A model generated the notes under the pieces. That model worked only from the letters and a program-made list of their open reading frames with translations. It made no database searches and had not been told where the DNA came from. From assembly GCA_036874045.1 (NCBI GenBank), contig CM072340.1, positions 5,533,001 through 5,597,000 of the forward strand: 64,000 nucleotides of DNA, given 5' to 3'. The number at the start of each line of letters is the position of its first letter. Position 1 is the stretch's first letter. Shown one piece after another: positions 34,741 through 44,450 of the stretch. A program made the position numbers and the translations under genes. Source of the DNA: Cymodocea nodosa (Eukaryota; Streptophyta; Magnoliopsida; Alismatales; Cymodoceaceae).

Positions 34741-35722
34741 ATTGTATTGTTCGTCTACTTGTATATATTTGTATGAAAAATATCTGATTAATTGTAATGT
34801 AAATTATTCATATTAATGAATATATGTTTTTCAGATATATTTTTCATTCGTGTTTGAGAATGATGAAATGGATGAACTATATTGAATATTATATAATTTG
34901 TGGAACATTATGCAAGATTGTTTAAAAGATTTACAATTTGCTGAATGACAGGATTAAATGAAAGATAATTGATTAATGCTTGAAAATATCTACATGCTGC
35001 AAAGTAAAATATAAATTCTACATAACATGAAATGAACTGCAAGTTAAATATTTATATAATGTTCAGATTTAAATGAGTTTTAATTAGAATGCTGCATTAA
35101 TGACATGTATTTAACTTTATTTAAGTTAACAGAATGTAGGAGAGAAAAACATAGAAGTTAGTATGAGGAGTGAGTTTTAGAAATTTGCCAAGTGTTAACT
35201 CAACGAACTTACTTTGTTGAGTTAAACTTAACTCCACAAGGTTAATAATATAATATAAGGTCACTCCGTTGAGTTATCTGTAACACAACGAAGTTAGTCC
35301 ATGGAGTTAGCAATAGTAACCGAAGCTAGTCCGTTGAGTTAACTGTAACTCAACGAGGTTAGTTTGTGGATTAAGCTAAACAGTTATTCTTTTTAGCCAC
35401 GAACCAAACTTTGTAGGTTTAGTAGTTACTAAAATTTGAGATTATAAGTGGCACACGTACCCAGAAAAATAGGAACCACGCTACATGTTACAAGACACGT
35501 TCTTGCAACGAGATTTATTTGCTTTATGGACGTGCATTATAAATATAGAACAGAATGTTATTTACTAGTTACCAGCACTTTTGAAAGAAAAGAGAATTCG
35601 TTGGGGAACTAGAAGGAGAAGTAGCTAATTCAACTTCATCCAGCAACAACTATTTACTGAATAGAAAACTTCAGACTGGTATGTAATTAATTTTCTGCTA
35701 TTTTACTAAATGTTAAGAGTTT
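34741..35722 (+). other. Spacer between ORF2 and capsid ORF with hairpin repeats (G2)
   Basis: This is AT-rich and without a gene. At 35190-35370 there are alternating TAACTCAACG and CGTTGAGTTA words. It corresponds to 4624-5566 in G1 and 50786-51725 in G3. Confidence 0.6.
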
Positions 35723-37067
35723 ATGAGCACATAGACTCGTTCTCCTAGCACTAAACAATTACTAAGAATTCCTACAAAGGATTATTTAACATAGAGACAT
35801 ATTGAAAACTTTTCTGAATTGGACTTTAATGAAATCTTTAGGGGTGTAGCTAACCTTTCTTTAAAAGAGAACGAAGATATGACTACTCCAGTAGAAAAAC
35901 CATTAGGGGAAATTCTGTATCCTGAATTAGTTGATGAACCTTCATGTATTCGATTGCCAAACTTTGAGGGAGATAGGTTTGAACTGAAATCTAATTACAT
36001 TAGTCAATTGCTACATTTTCATGGATTAGAAAGAGAGGATGCCTATTATTTCCTTAGAGAATTTAACGAAGTTTGTCAAATGATGAAAATGCCGAACATA
36101 AGTATAGATGCTATTAAACTTAGATATATCTCTTTTGCTTTAAAAGACATAGCTAAGAGATGGTTATATACTACTCTATTGCCTGATTCAATTTCTGCAT
36201 GGACTGAATTTTGCTCTGTTTTTCTAGAAAAATATTATCCAACACATCAAACGATTAAAAAGAAAAAAAAAATATTAATGTGTAGCCAAAAATAGGGAAA
36301 ATCATTCTGGAAATATTTTGAAAGATTTAAAGATTTACTAACTCAATGTCCACATCATGCAATGACTAAAGCACAATTAATAGGTATAATTTATGAAGGC
36401 ATAGATGTTTCAACGAAATCTTTATTAGAATCTACTTGTCAGAATGGATTTTTAAAACTATGTAGCGAAGAAGCATGGGCATATTTAGAAAACTTTGCAA
36501 AAAGAACTACATAGTGGGAAAACTCGGCTGAAGCCATTACAGATAAAAGAATATTGCCAAGGGGAATGCATGAAATAGATTCAAGCACTATGCTTGAAGT
36601 GAAATTAACTAAATTAACAATAAAATAGAAGAGTTATCATTAAATCAAAAACTAGCAGAAAAGAATCCAAACATTAATGATCTAGATATTATTTATGTTA
36701 GAAACCAGAAAGATAACTTTGAAATTCTTATAACCCTAATTAGAGAAATCACCCGAATTTATCTTGGAGAAACAACAATTTCTAGGGAGGAGAAAATATA
36801 AATGACAAGAATATAAGTTATGAAGCATTAATTGAACAAGGATCTAGAATAGAGAAATTAGAAAAGATAATCCAACAATTAAACAATCATCTGGATCTTG
36901 TATTTGGAAATGCTACAATTCAAAATCAAAATAGAAACATACCACTTAGATAGAAGGAATCAATGGAAATTAGACCTACTAGAGGATTGCCAATACAAGC
37001 AATACCTAACCCTATCAATAGAATTGTTAATGAAATTGATACCTCCTCTGGGAGGGTAGCTAAATGA
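35723..37067 (+). pseudogene. gag: Gag capsid ORF of G2, located 3' of pol
   Basis: It has the same content as in G1. The capsid core at 35930-36290 includes RLPNFEGDRFELKSNY, AFEEVCQ-type helices, AKRWLYTTLLPDSISAW and FLEKYYPTHQ. It continues with WKYFERFKDLLTQCPHH, IIYEGIDVSTKSLLES and EEAWAYLENFAKRT, then an Asn-rich tail. Stops: TAG at 35732 and 35795, TAG at 36293 (shared with G3) and TAG at 36512 (shared with G1 and G3). A frameshift near 36620 follows. The ORF lies downstream of ORF2 and upstream of the F-box gene, not in front of protease. Confidence 0.75.
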
Positions 37068-37275
37068 AATAGTATAACAAAAGTAACTATGTATAATATA
37101 GTAAGAAAAAAAAATAAAAATGTAAGTTTACTTATAGTTAATAGTATCATAGAGTTATTACTTAACTCAACGAACTTAATCTGTTGAGTTATGACCTAAC
37201 TCCACGAGGGTGTGAAGTAGTTATGTTAATTTTTGTCTCTGCTAAATTTTTGTTTATGTTATACAGAATCAACAA

Positions 37276-38304
37276 ATGGAATTTATAAAATTACCGCTGG
37301 ACGCACTAAGGGAAATACTAAGTAACTTGTCAGCTAAAGATCTGTGCAGATTGTGTTGTGTATCAAAGGATATCAAAGACTATGTTAGAGAAAAATATTT
37401 TCATGGACTACAAGCTGCAAAAATGACTAAGATTAGAGATGAATTTTTATGGAAGTCATTTAATCGTAGTTTAGTTAGCTATGAATATTTGAATATGGAA
37501 GAAATTGTTTGAATTCCACCCAATACATTAGAAGGAATAGATCATATTATGGGGATGGATGAAGGATTAATTATATACAAAACCAAACCAAGGTATGCAA
37601 TTCTGTTACCTGATATTTTGATTAGAAATCCTCTCACAAGAGAAGAATGGAATATAGGAAGGCCTAATAGATATGAAGTACCAATTGAGAATTGTGAGTC
37701 AGCTTTAATATTTTCTGATAAAAATTCGACCATTCTTGAAAAATTATATTATTGGAGACCTACTGGAAATTGGGATGAAGATTTATGCTTAAATGCATAT
37801 AATTTTCTAAATAGATCTTGGACTAAAAACACTATGATATATCTAGGATAGAAATCATTAATTAACAGCATACATGTCATACTTGATGGATATATATATC
37901 TAGTCATAGATATATCAGTTGCATTTAGATCTGATTTATACATAGTAAGCATAGATAGTTATGATAATGACTATATAGAAATTTTGCCTATATCGAGAGA
38001 AATAGCTAAACCACCATCTGCAAAATATGATAAAATTCAAATAGGGATGTGGTATAATGAATATGATGATCCTACTTTATGTCTAATAAGATGGTGGGAT
38101 GAATTGATGAAATTTCAAATATAGATTATGAAAGACATAAATGAATGGAAGTGGGAAGAAGAATATATTGAAATAGATGTAGAAATAATAACAGCTACAT
38201 TATCTTGGAACCGAAAAGGATCCCTTTCTGCATTTCATTTCATTTCATTAATGGTAATACACTTGTATTTAGTATTGATAACATACTACAAGTTTACAAA
38301 TTAA
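37276..38304 (+). pseudogene. Captured F-box/FBA gene in G2
   Basis: The F-box is at residues 5-40 (LPLDALREIL, then SAKDLCRLCCVSKDIKD). After it come GLQAAKMTKIRDEFLWKSF, the first FBA-like strand block (GLIIYKTKPRY, LIRNPLTREEWNIG), a middle block (LEKLYYWRPTGNWDEDL, YNFLNRSW) and a C-terminal block (HVILDGYIYLVIDI, IGMWYNEYDDPTLCLIRWWD, MKDINEWKW). Stops: TGA at 37510 (Gly in the other copies), TAG at 37849 (Gln) and TAG near 38122 (Trp). None coincides with the stops in G1 or G3. G3 has a TAG at the place of Trp 38206, so the true C-terminus may be there and the open tail to 38304 may be fortuitous. Probable role: SCF substrate receptor. Confidence 0.8.
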
Positions 38305-38882
38305 GAAGGAACACGAACTGCATTCAAAACAGAATTAATAGCAAGAAGAATTATGCCTAAAATGTTTGCTTGGACTGACACGTTTATTCCATTTGTTACT
38401 ACTTTTTAATCATGTTCTTAAATTATAATTCTGTACTTTTAATGTTGTGTGTATTTTGCATTTATTTAAAAAATAAAAATAAACAAACAAAATATCAATC
38501 GAGTTTGTTGGTATCTATTTTGGTAAACCAATTGGCTTGCTTGTGAGCCACCAAAGGCATAGGAGCCTGGGTTCCATACAAGACACTGATTTATCAATAT
38601 CTGTTAAATGTTATTTTGTTATATATTCTGCTTTTATCTATGAATGAAAAGTTTTTCAGAATAAAAAATCGGAATATACAAAAGGAGATACAAACTAAAC
38701 AAGGTATGTAATTGATTACTTATACTGAATTTAGATTTAAACTCAATTCGTGGAGTTATTCATTAACTTAACGAATTAAGTTCGTTGAGTTAGATGCTAA
38801 GTCAACGAAACAATATTCATGCCTACTACAATTACTATATTTATTGTCAAATCTTTTACATTGAGGACAATGCAAAAAAAAT
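38305..38882 (+). other. Spacer after the F-box gene with a tRNA-like segment (G2)
   Basis: No gene. At about 38520-38590, GGCTTGCTTGTGAGCCACC, GGCATAGGAGCC and GGGTTCCATAC resemble the A-box and B-box layout of a tRNA-derived SINE; the segment recurs in G3 (48240-48310). At 38745-38805 there are CGTGGAGTTA and CGTTGAGTTA words. Confidence 0.45.
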
Positions 38883-38903
38883 AGGTATGGGGGGGGAGGT
38901 AAT
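38883..38903 (+). other. First (internal) polypurine tract of G2
   Basis: GGTATGGGGGGGGAGG follows ACATTGAGGACAATGC, the context usually found just before the 3' LTR in Athila-like elements. Here the LTR lies 1.3 kb further on. It is conserved in G3 (47970-47990). Confidence 0.6.
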
Positions 38904-39049
38904 TAAAGTAACAGCCATGTAAGTTTGTTAATTAAAGGAATTAGAATGGTACTACAAAGTTTTGTGGAAATTGAAAATTTTTACGAATTTGCTGTAACTA
39001 TCTGATAATTGAGACTGTAAATTTTTTTAAGAACTATAACTGCTTGAAT

Positions 39050-40060
39050 GTTATATTTAGAAGGCTGTATAAGATGCTATAGAATTTACTATTTATGCAA
39101 ATCTAGATATAGTATCTTATGTTGTTGAATTTTATGAGTTTAACAATTTCACGATTTTAAAATAAAATCAGAATGCTTAACTGAAACTTAGTAAATTATC
39201 TAAAGTCCTGAAAGAGCTGAAATGTTGATTTTTAGATTAAATGAAACACATATGATCAAAGATACATTTAATTTGACTGATTAAACTTGTAGAATGATTT
39301 ATGTGTAGATCTTATTAAACTACATAAAAAAGTATGAGCTTATTGATATGGATTCATATTTTTAGTAAATAATAGAAGTAGGACTATATGAGATTGGTGT
39401 TTTATTGCATCTGTATCAATGAAATACGTACATATACTGTGTTGAAAAGAAAGAAAAAAAAGAAGAGAGAAAAACTTTGAGAGTTTATTGACTTGTTTGA
39501 TCACGAGCCTTTTGTACTTGAGCAGATAGGTATGTAAGGATTATTGACCTGAAAAAGGACTCTTTAAATCTGGCAACCTAAGATCCTGATCAGATCTGGG
39601 ATTGTTGATTGAAAGCTCGATACATGGGTACACTAGAAAGCTCTTGTATGATTCAAGCTTGTTAAATTAACTTTTAAAGTACAAATATACATATACAGTT
39701 CTGAAAAGATACAAGTGCTTTATGAAATACAGATATCTTTTGAATCGAGTATATTTTCGATTATCTAAAATTGTTGAAATATGAATCTAGAATAGACTTT
39801 TGAAGTTATTTATTTGAAATACAATTCTTTATTCTACTTGTCTTAATCATATTGAATTGGATTGTGTTTTGATTCATATGTTGTTGAAATTTATTTTGGA
39901 AATCTTATTGAAAAATTCAGGATGACAGATGATGAAAAGAACAAATGATAATATAATTAACACCTATGTGATGTTGATATATTTTGTATGTAATTTACAT
40001 CTATTCTAAGTATATTTGCAAGTTGAAGAGGAGAAAACAATGTTAAAACAGATTACTGAA
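39050..40060 (+). repeat. Noncoding block shared with Copia A (G2 copy)
   Basis: It is alignable from the region before ATAGAATTTACTATTTATGC to AACAATGTTAAAACAGATTA with Copia A 22700-23720. The core at 39508-39662 differs from the Copia core at only a small number of sites over about 150 bases. AG|GTATGTAAG at 39528 is retained. The acceptor-like TATATTTGCAG of G3 reads TATATTTGCAAG here. It lies between the two purine tracts. Confidence 0.75.
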
Positions 40061-40191
40061 ACATATAGAATATATATATAATAATATAAGTTCTTATGCT
40101 AAAAAGAAGAACAAAAGGAAGAATTAATTCTAGCACTTTAGAAAGATCAATTAATTAGATCTTAGTTTGCTAAAGGACTAGCAAAATTTAA

Positions 40192-40203
40192 GTATGGGGG
40201 AAG
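40192..40203 (+). other. Second (LTR-adjacent) polypurine tract of G2
   Basis: GTATGGGGGAAG lies directly before TGTTTAG of the LTR. The preceding words GGACTAGCAAAATTTAA are conserved in G3. Confidence 0.85.
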
Positions 40204-42197
40204 TGTTTAGAATGAAAAAGTGCATAATATTAACGGTTAAATGATGGTTAATTGCATAATATTTAGCTTATCATATGAGAATTAAGCCATTATGTTATAA
40301 TTGCACTATTATATGCTTTAATGAAAGAATCTACATAATTTCAAGGAATTAATGTTAATTTAGTACATTTCTGAACTGTCCGTAAATTGCAAGCTGTGAA
40401 ATTCTTAAGTATCCAAATTTTCTGTTATTTTAGAGAGTTATGTGTAATGTACCAAACAGCTATGTTTTAAAGAATATTTTATTATTTCCTAAAGTACACG
40501 TGTCGAAACCATAATGCATGACTTAAGTGGATTTTTGGTAAGTTATTTGTTAACTATCCGAAATGCATCTGGGCATCGGATAGTTAGGTTTTTAAGTATC
40601 CGAAATATTTGTAATCGTTAAGTTAGAATTATGCACGTGTTGAATTTAAATGCTTTAGTATATCACGTGAGATGCACATGTTTAACTCATTAAGTTAGCA
40701 TAACTGTACGCATTGAGTTACATGAATAGACACTAAGGCAACGCGTTATGTTAGTGGCTTATTTCTTTATTGCACGTGTTTTATAGTTAAATTAACGAAG
40801 TAAGTTCGTTGAGTTATCTGTAACTCCACGGACCATTTATTTTCTAATATGCCACTATAGCGGTTACAGAAACAAGACATTCGAAGGAAAACCACGATTG
40901 CACGTATCACGTAGGAAATTTCTTATAGAAGGAAGAAGAAATCACCATCGTTGATATCAATGAAGGAAATCCAACCGATCATCAAAGTAGAAGCAGTTAC
41001 TACTAAGAAATATAAAAGAAAAGGAGAAAAAATGAAGAAGTGTGTGGCCAGTGTGTGTGTAGAGGAGGACAAACCGAGCTATCTGCGGTAGCGTCGGAAG
41101 TTCCCTGAAGTTCCACACCAACCATCAACACCACCACCATAATCACCAACCATCGGAGGTCTGTAAGGATACTTTCCTGATGTCGGGTCGATTCCGAGCC
41201 AAACACGATACCTGACAACCACTATAAGGAGTGATCACGTCACAGGAAGGGAAGCCATTTTCACCAAGCACCAACTCATATCTCAAGAGATTGTAATGCT
41301 TCTAGCCTTAGTTTCGGGTTGATGCTAGTATGTTGAAGAGGAGATCATCTTGCAATTCTGGACTCGCAATTCTATAGGGAGAGGAGGCAGAATTGTAAGT
41401 GATTAAGTTTTCATTGGTGTAATCACGTAGCATGTAGTGACGGAAGTATTTACTGTCGATAGAGAATTTTTACATTTCACCTTTCGCCCATTTTCATGAA
41501 CATCTCAAAACAAAAATACCAAAAACAACAACTTATCTGTGTTTGTATTTCGTATTTAAGTGTTGTATTGTTTGTTTTGTATCGTGATTAAAGTTATCAT
41601 TGTCAGTATTGTGAATGTTTTATGTTTGTTTGATTCAGAAAATAGATAATAGTTTTACAATTTACTGAAATTGATTCGTTCAAAATACTTAAAGATTTTA
41701 ATGGTTACTGTTTGAAATATCTGAATGTTAAGTGTGGCTTAATGATAAATCTAATGTTCACTAATATTAAAGAGCTTAATTGATGTTATTTACAATCTGT
41801 GGAACCGCCCAATGGTTGGCCGAATTCCTTTGTAAATAGCAATATTAAATTGGAAAGATAGGCTCGTGGAGTTAACTTAAGTCCTCGAGATTAGTCCGTT
41901 GAGTTAGCCATAACTCCATGAACTTAGTCCATTATGTTAATTGTAACTCAACAAAGTGATTACTGAACACATTAAGTATAATAAAAAATGAAACAGTACA
42001 CAATTCTCAATCAATTCTCTGTGGGATCGACTTGTACTTGCACACAAATACAATATGCACTATGCACTTCTAGTTAAAATACAAATTGGAATTGATATCT
42101 AATTTGTGTGAAATGTTGTTTGTTTACTTCTAAAAAGAAATTATTGATATAAGCACAAGGATAAATTAACCAAGTAAAAATAGAACTTAACAAAACA
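40204..42197 (+). repeat. LTR of G2, flanked by both a purine tract and a primer site
   Basis: It starts TGTTTAG and ends AAAACA. It has the same family as the G1 and G3 LTRs but a different middle. At about 40610-40790 it carries a block matching the Copia LTRs (CACGTGAGATGCACATG, TTTAACTCATTAAGTTAGC, AAGGCAACGCGTTA) in place of the tandem GGATAGTTA units. The TATA box TATAAAAG is at 41011-41018. CGTTGAGTTA words are at 40805 and around 41870-41950. Confidence 0.85.
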
Positions 42198-42205
42198 AGT
42201 TTTTC

Positions 42206-42223
42206 TAGTGCCGTTGCTGGGGA
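42206..42223 (+). other. Decayed primer-binding site after the G2 LTR
   Basis: TAGTGCCGTTGCTGGGGA differs from the G1 primer site at three positions, all transitions. It lies eight bases past the LTR end, as expected. An LTR with a purine tract on one side and a primer site on the other is the shared LTR of a tandem (LTR-internal-LTR-internal) array. Confidence 0.65.
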
Positions 42224-42261
42224 CCAGTTGTCTAATCTAACCTTTCACATCAAAATAGTGG
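42224..42261 (+). other. Remnant leader or junction sequence
   Basis: Thirty-eight bases after the primer site match nothing else I can identify. Minus-strand ORF2 homology begins at about 42262. Confidence 0.4.
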
Positions 42262-43541
42262 AGAGTCGACAGAACTCTCTACTCTGTCTTGAATGCTTTC
42301 TAAAATTTGCTGAAGAGTTCTTTGCTCTTTAGTGGAATCTATCGAGTCATCTCTTTCCATATGTACTTGTTCAGCTTCTTGTTCAGTTTCTTCTTTTTCT
42401 TCTTCCTCTTAACTACCAATCTGCATTGTCACTGTTCTTTTTGATTCTGTGGTAGATTGGAATGGAGTCATGAGCAAATTAGCTTCTACCCTAATTTCAG
42501 TTTCTTCTATTTGTACAAGCTACAGATTAGTTTTAGCTTGTTTTCCTTCTCTTCTTTGCTCTTGTTGCTGCTGCTCTTGCTCCTCCTCAGAATCGGATAG
42601 CAGGTTTACACAAATTGACTTTGAAGGCCCTACTGATATTTGCATCTTAGATTTAATCTCTTCCTGATGTTCAAGCACTATCTCTTTTCTTTTCCTTTTT
42701 CTAATTAATTGTGTCTGGTCTTCCTCTTCTTCTTTTGAGATTAAATTTACAAAAATAGGCTCTACAGGCCTTTGATCCACAAGTACTAGCTCTTTCTGTT
42801 TAACTTTTTCTATAATTACTGATCTCGAAGGACCAGCTTCAGCTTCTCTTGCAACACTAGATCTAGCTACTTCCTAATGTTGTTCAACTTTAATTTTGTA
42901 TTGGGCCCTCAACTTTTCTTCGGCCCTTCTTTTCTTTATGGCATCATACAAAATATGTGCCTTGGCTATAGCCATTCCTTCATCATCTCCTTGGTCTCTT
43001 ACTGTTTTGACCAAGTTAGCAAACTCTTTATCTTCTTCTTTAATTCTCGGTTAAGCAAATGCTACTCGTAGTAATGGTTTTGTTGGCTGAATTGAAGGTC
43101 CTGACTATTGTTCCTTAAGGATAGGTCTTTTAGCAATCGATTCCTTTTGTTCTTCTTCAGTGGCCTATTCTTCATTTTCTTTCCTTTCTTGCTCCTAGAT
43201 CGCCCACTGAGCTTGTCTAACTATGCGTCTTTTGAACCATAATCTAGCCTTGCGTTGGATTAATTCTAGGGCAACTTCGTTGTTTGGCCTGATTTTTCTC
43301 TCTTTCCTTACAGCAATTTCCATAGCAACTTTTATTCTTGTTTCCATGATCTGAGGTATTTGTATATCCAAATCTACTAAAACTCTTCTCTAGTTAAAAA
43401 GTTCAGATTCTACCTTTCGCAGCTCTTTTTCCCTCGTCGTATTCCTAATTTTCTGCTTGTGTGTCATTCCTCCGAGTCTTTAAGAAAGTCTGATGTGTCA
43501 ACTACGTCCTCCCAAAACTCAGGTGTCATCTTTCTCATCAT
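42262..43541 (-). pseudogene. ORF2 fragment of G4 (N-terminal half)
   Basis: The start aligns with ORF2 of G1-G3 (codons for MMRKMTPEFWED). The conserved NNEVALELIQRKARLWFKR block, an acidic middle and PVEPIFVNLIS repeats are readable. The entire C-terminal plant-transposon-protein-like domain is missing. Stops interrupt the frame in several places. Only 42520-42780 gives an uninterrupted stretch of note. Confidence 0.65.
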
Positions 43542-43699
43542 GGAGTTACACAATGAAACAGAATCGCTTTGATCTCTACTGGTCTAAGTTCTAAATGATT
43601 CTGCGGATAATGCCCCCAAACCATAAGTTAAGTATAAATAAGCCCTAAGTTTAGGTAGGTAATCAGATCATTTCCCACACAAACTCTCACTCTCTCATT

Positions 43700-44150
43700 T
43701 GTGGAATTATGGTTAACTCCACGGACTTAGTCTATGGACTTAACTACAGTACTCCATTGAGTTATAGTTAACTCAACAAGGTAAGTTAGTTAACAGATCC
43801 TGAACTCAACGGAGTAAGTTCGTTGAGTAAAGTATAACTTAACATACTTTCCATAAAGTTATATCTAATAAAAATACATATAATAATACTATTTACCTCG
43901 GTCAAGACTAAAGAATTTCCGGTCTAACCGATTCTTTAATTTTTCAACATTTTAAAAAAAATTTCCTATTGGTTGAACTGATACTATACTTCAGTAACAC
44001 TGACATTAAACTAAATATAATATATAGATTTTTTTATATTTATGTGTTTCGGTCAAACTGATGGATCCTTTCTGTTGAACTACAATATATTTTTTCTTTT
44101 AAAATATGTTTCGGTAAAACCGATAATTCCTTTAGATTGAACCATGACTA
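43700..44150. repeat. Palindromic repeat clusters (G4)
   Basis: TAACTCCACGG, CATTGAGTTA and TAACTCAAC words are at 43700-43850. CCGGTCTAACCGATT, GGTTGAACTGATACTAT and TTTCGGTAAAACCGAT words are at 43895-44150. They match the clusters in G1-G3. Confidence 0.65.
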
Positions 44151-44197
44151 TGTTTTAAATAAGTTTTTTTTTATATATATACTTAGAAACTTTCTTA

Positions 44198-44413
44198 CTA
44201 AGTAAAGCTCGAATAGTCCTCTACTCTTACTTCTTCTACAATTCCAAAAGAACTTTTTGATATCTTCAAAATAGGTCTAACTCTTTGTCCATTTACTTTA
44301 AATATGTTCTCATTTTTAGGATTTTCAATTTCGATAGCTCCATAGGGATAAATATTTCAAACTATGTAAGGTCCTGCCCATCTAGATCTTAATTTTCCTA
44401 GATGGTTATGGAG
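44198..44413 (-). pseudogene. Integrase C-terminal fragment of G4
   Basis: On the minus strand it encodes the last 70 or so residues of pol ([17 protein letters not shown], then [18 protein letters not shown] and [10 protein letters not shown]), ending at a TAG/TAA pair near 44198. A stop lies within the PYIV*NIYPYG stretch. Homology stops at about 44413, next to the G3 LTR. Confidence 0.7.
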
Positions 44414-44428
44414 TCTTGTTTGCTTTTT

Positions 44429-44443
44429 ACTAGCACGACACTA
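44429..44443 (-). other. Decayed primer-binding site beside the G3 LTR
   Basis: The minus strand reads TAGTGTCGTGCTAGT. It aligns to the G1 primer site mainly with transitions and one missing base, and is separated from the LTR by AGTTTTC, close to the G1 spacer AGTTTTA. Confidence 0.45.
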
Positions 44444-44450
44444 GAAAACT

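Larger units (their letters stand above)
28636..42223 (+). mobile_element. Athila-like Gypsy retrotransposon G2, 5'-truncated
   Basis: It has the same family and gene order as G1 and G3 but in plus orientation. It begins inside protease at the edge of Copia A, so its 5' LTR, primer site and pol start are missing. The rest is complete: RT, RNase H, integrase, ORF2, capsid ORF, F-box ORF, first purine tract, noncoding block, second purine tract and LTR. The LTR is followed by a decayed primer site, so a tandem copy once continued to the right. Confidence 0.85.
42262..44413 (-). mobile_element. G4: internally deleted Athila-like remnant
   Basis: On the minus strand it consists of the integrase C-terminus, the two palindromic repeat clusters and the N-terminal half of ORF2, ending abruptly. 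It lies between a primer-site remnant (44443-44429, beside the G3 LTR) and the end of G2. It therefore looks like the tandem continuation of G3 after loss of everything from the leader to late integrase. Confidence 0.65.

Noticed and set aside
38305-38600. A true tRNA gene
   Set aside because: No full cloverleaf with acceptor and anticodon stems can be drawn; only short box-like words are present.
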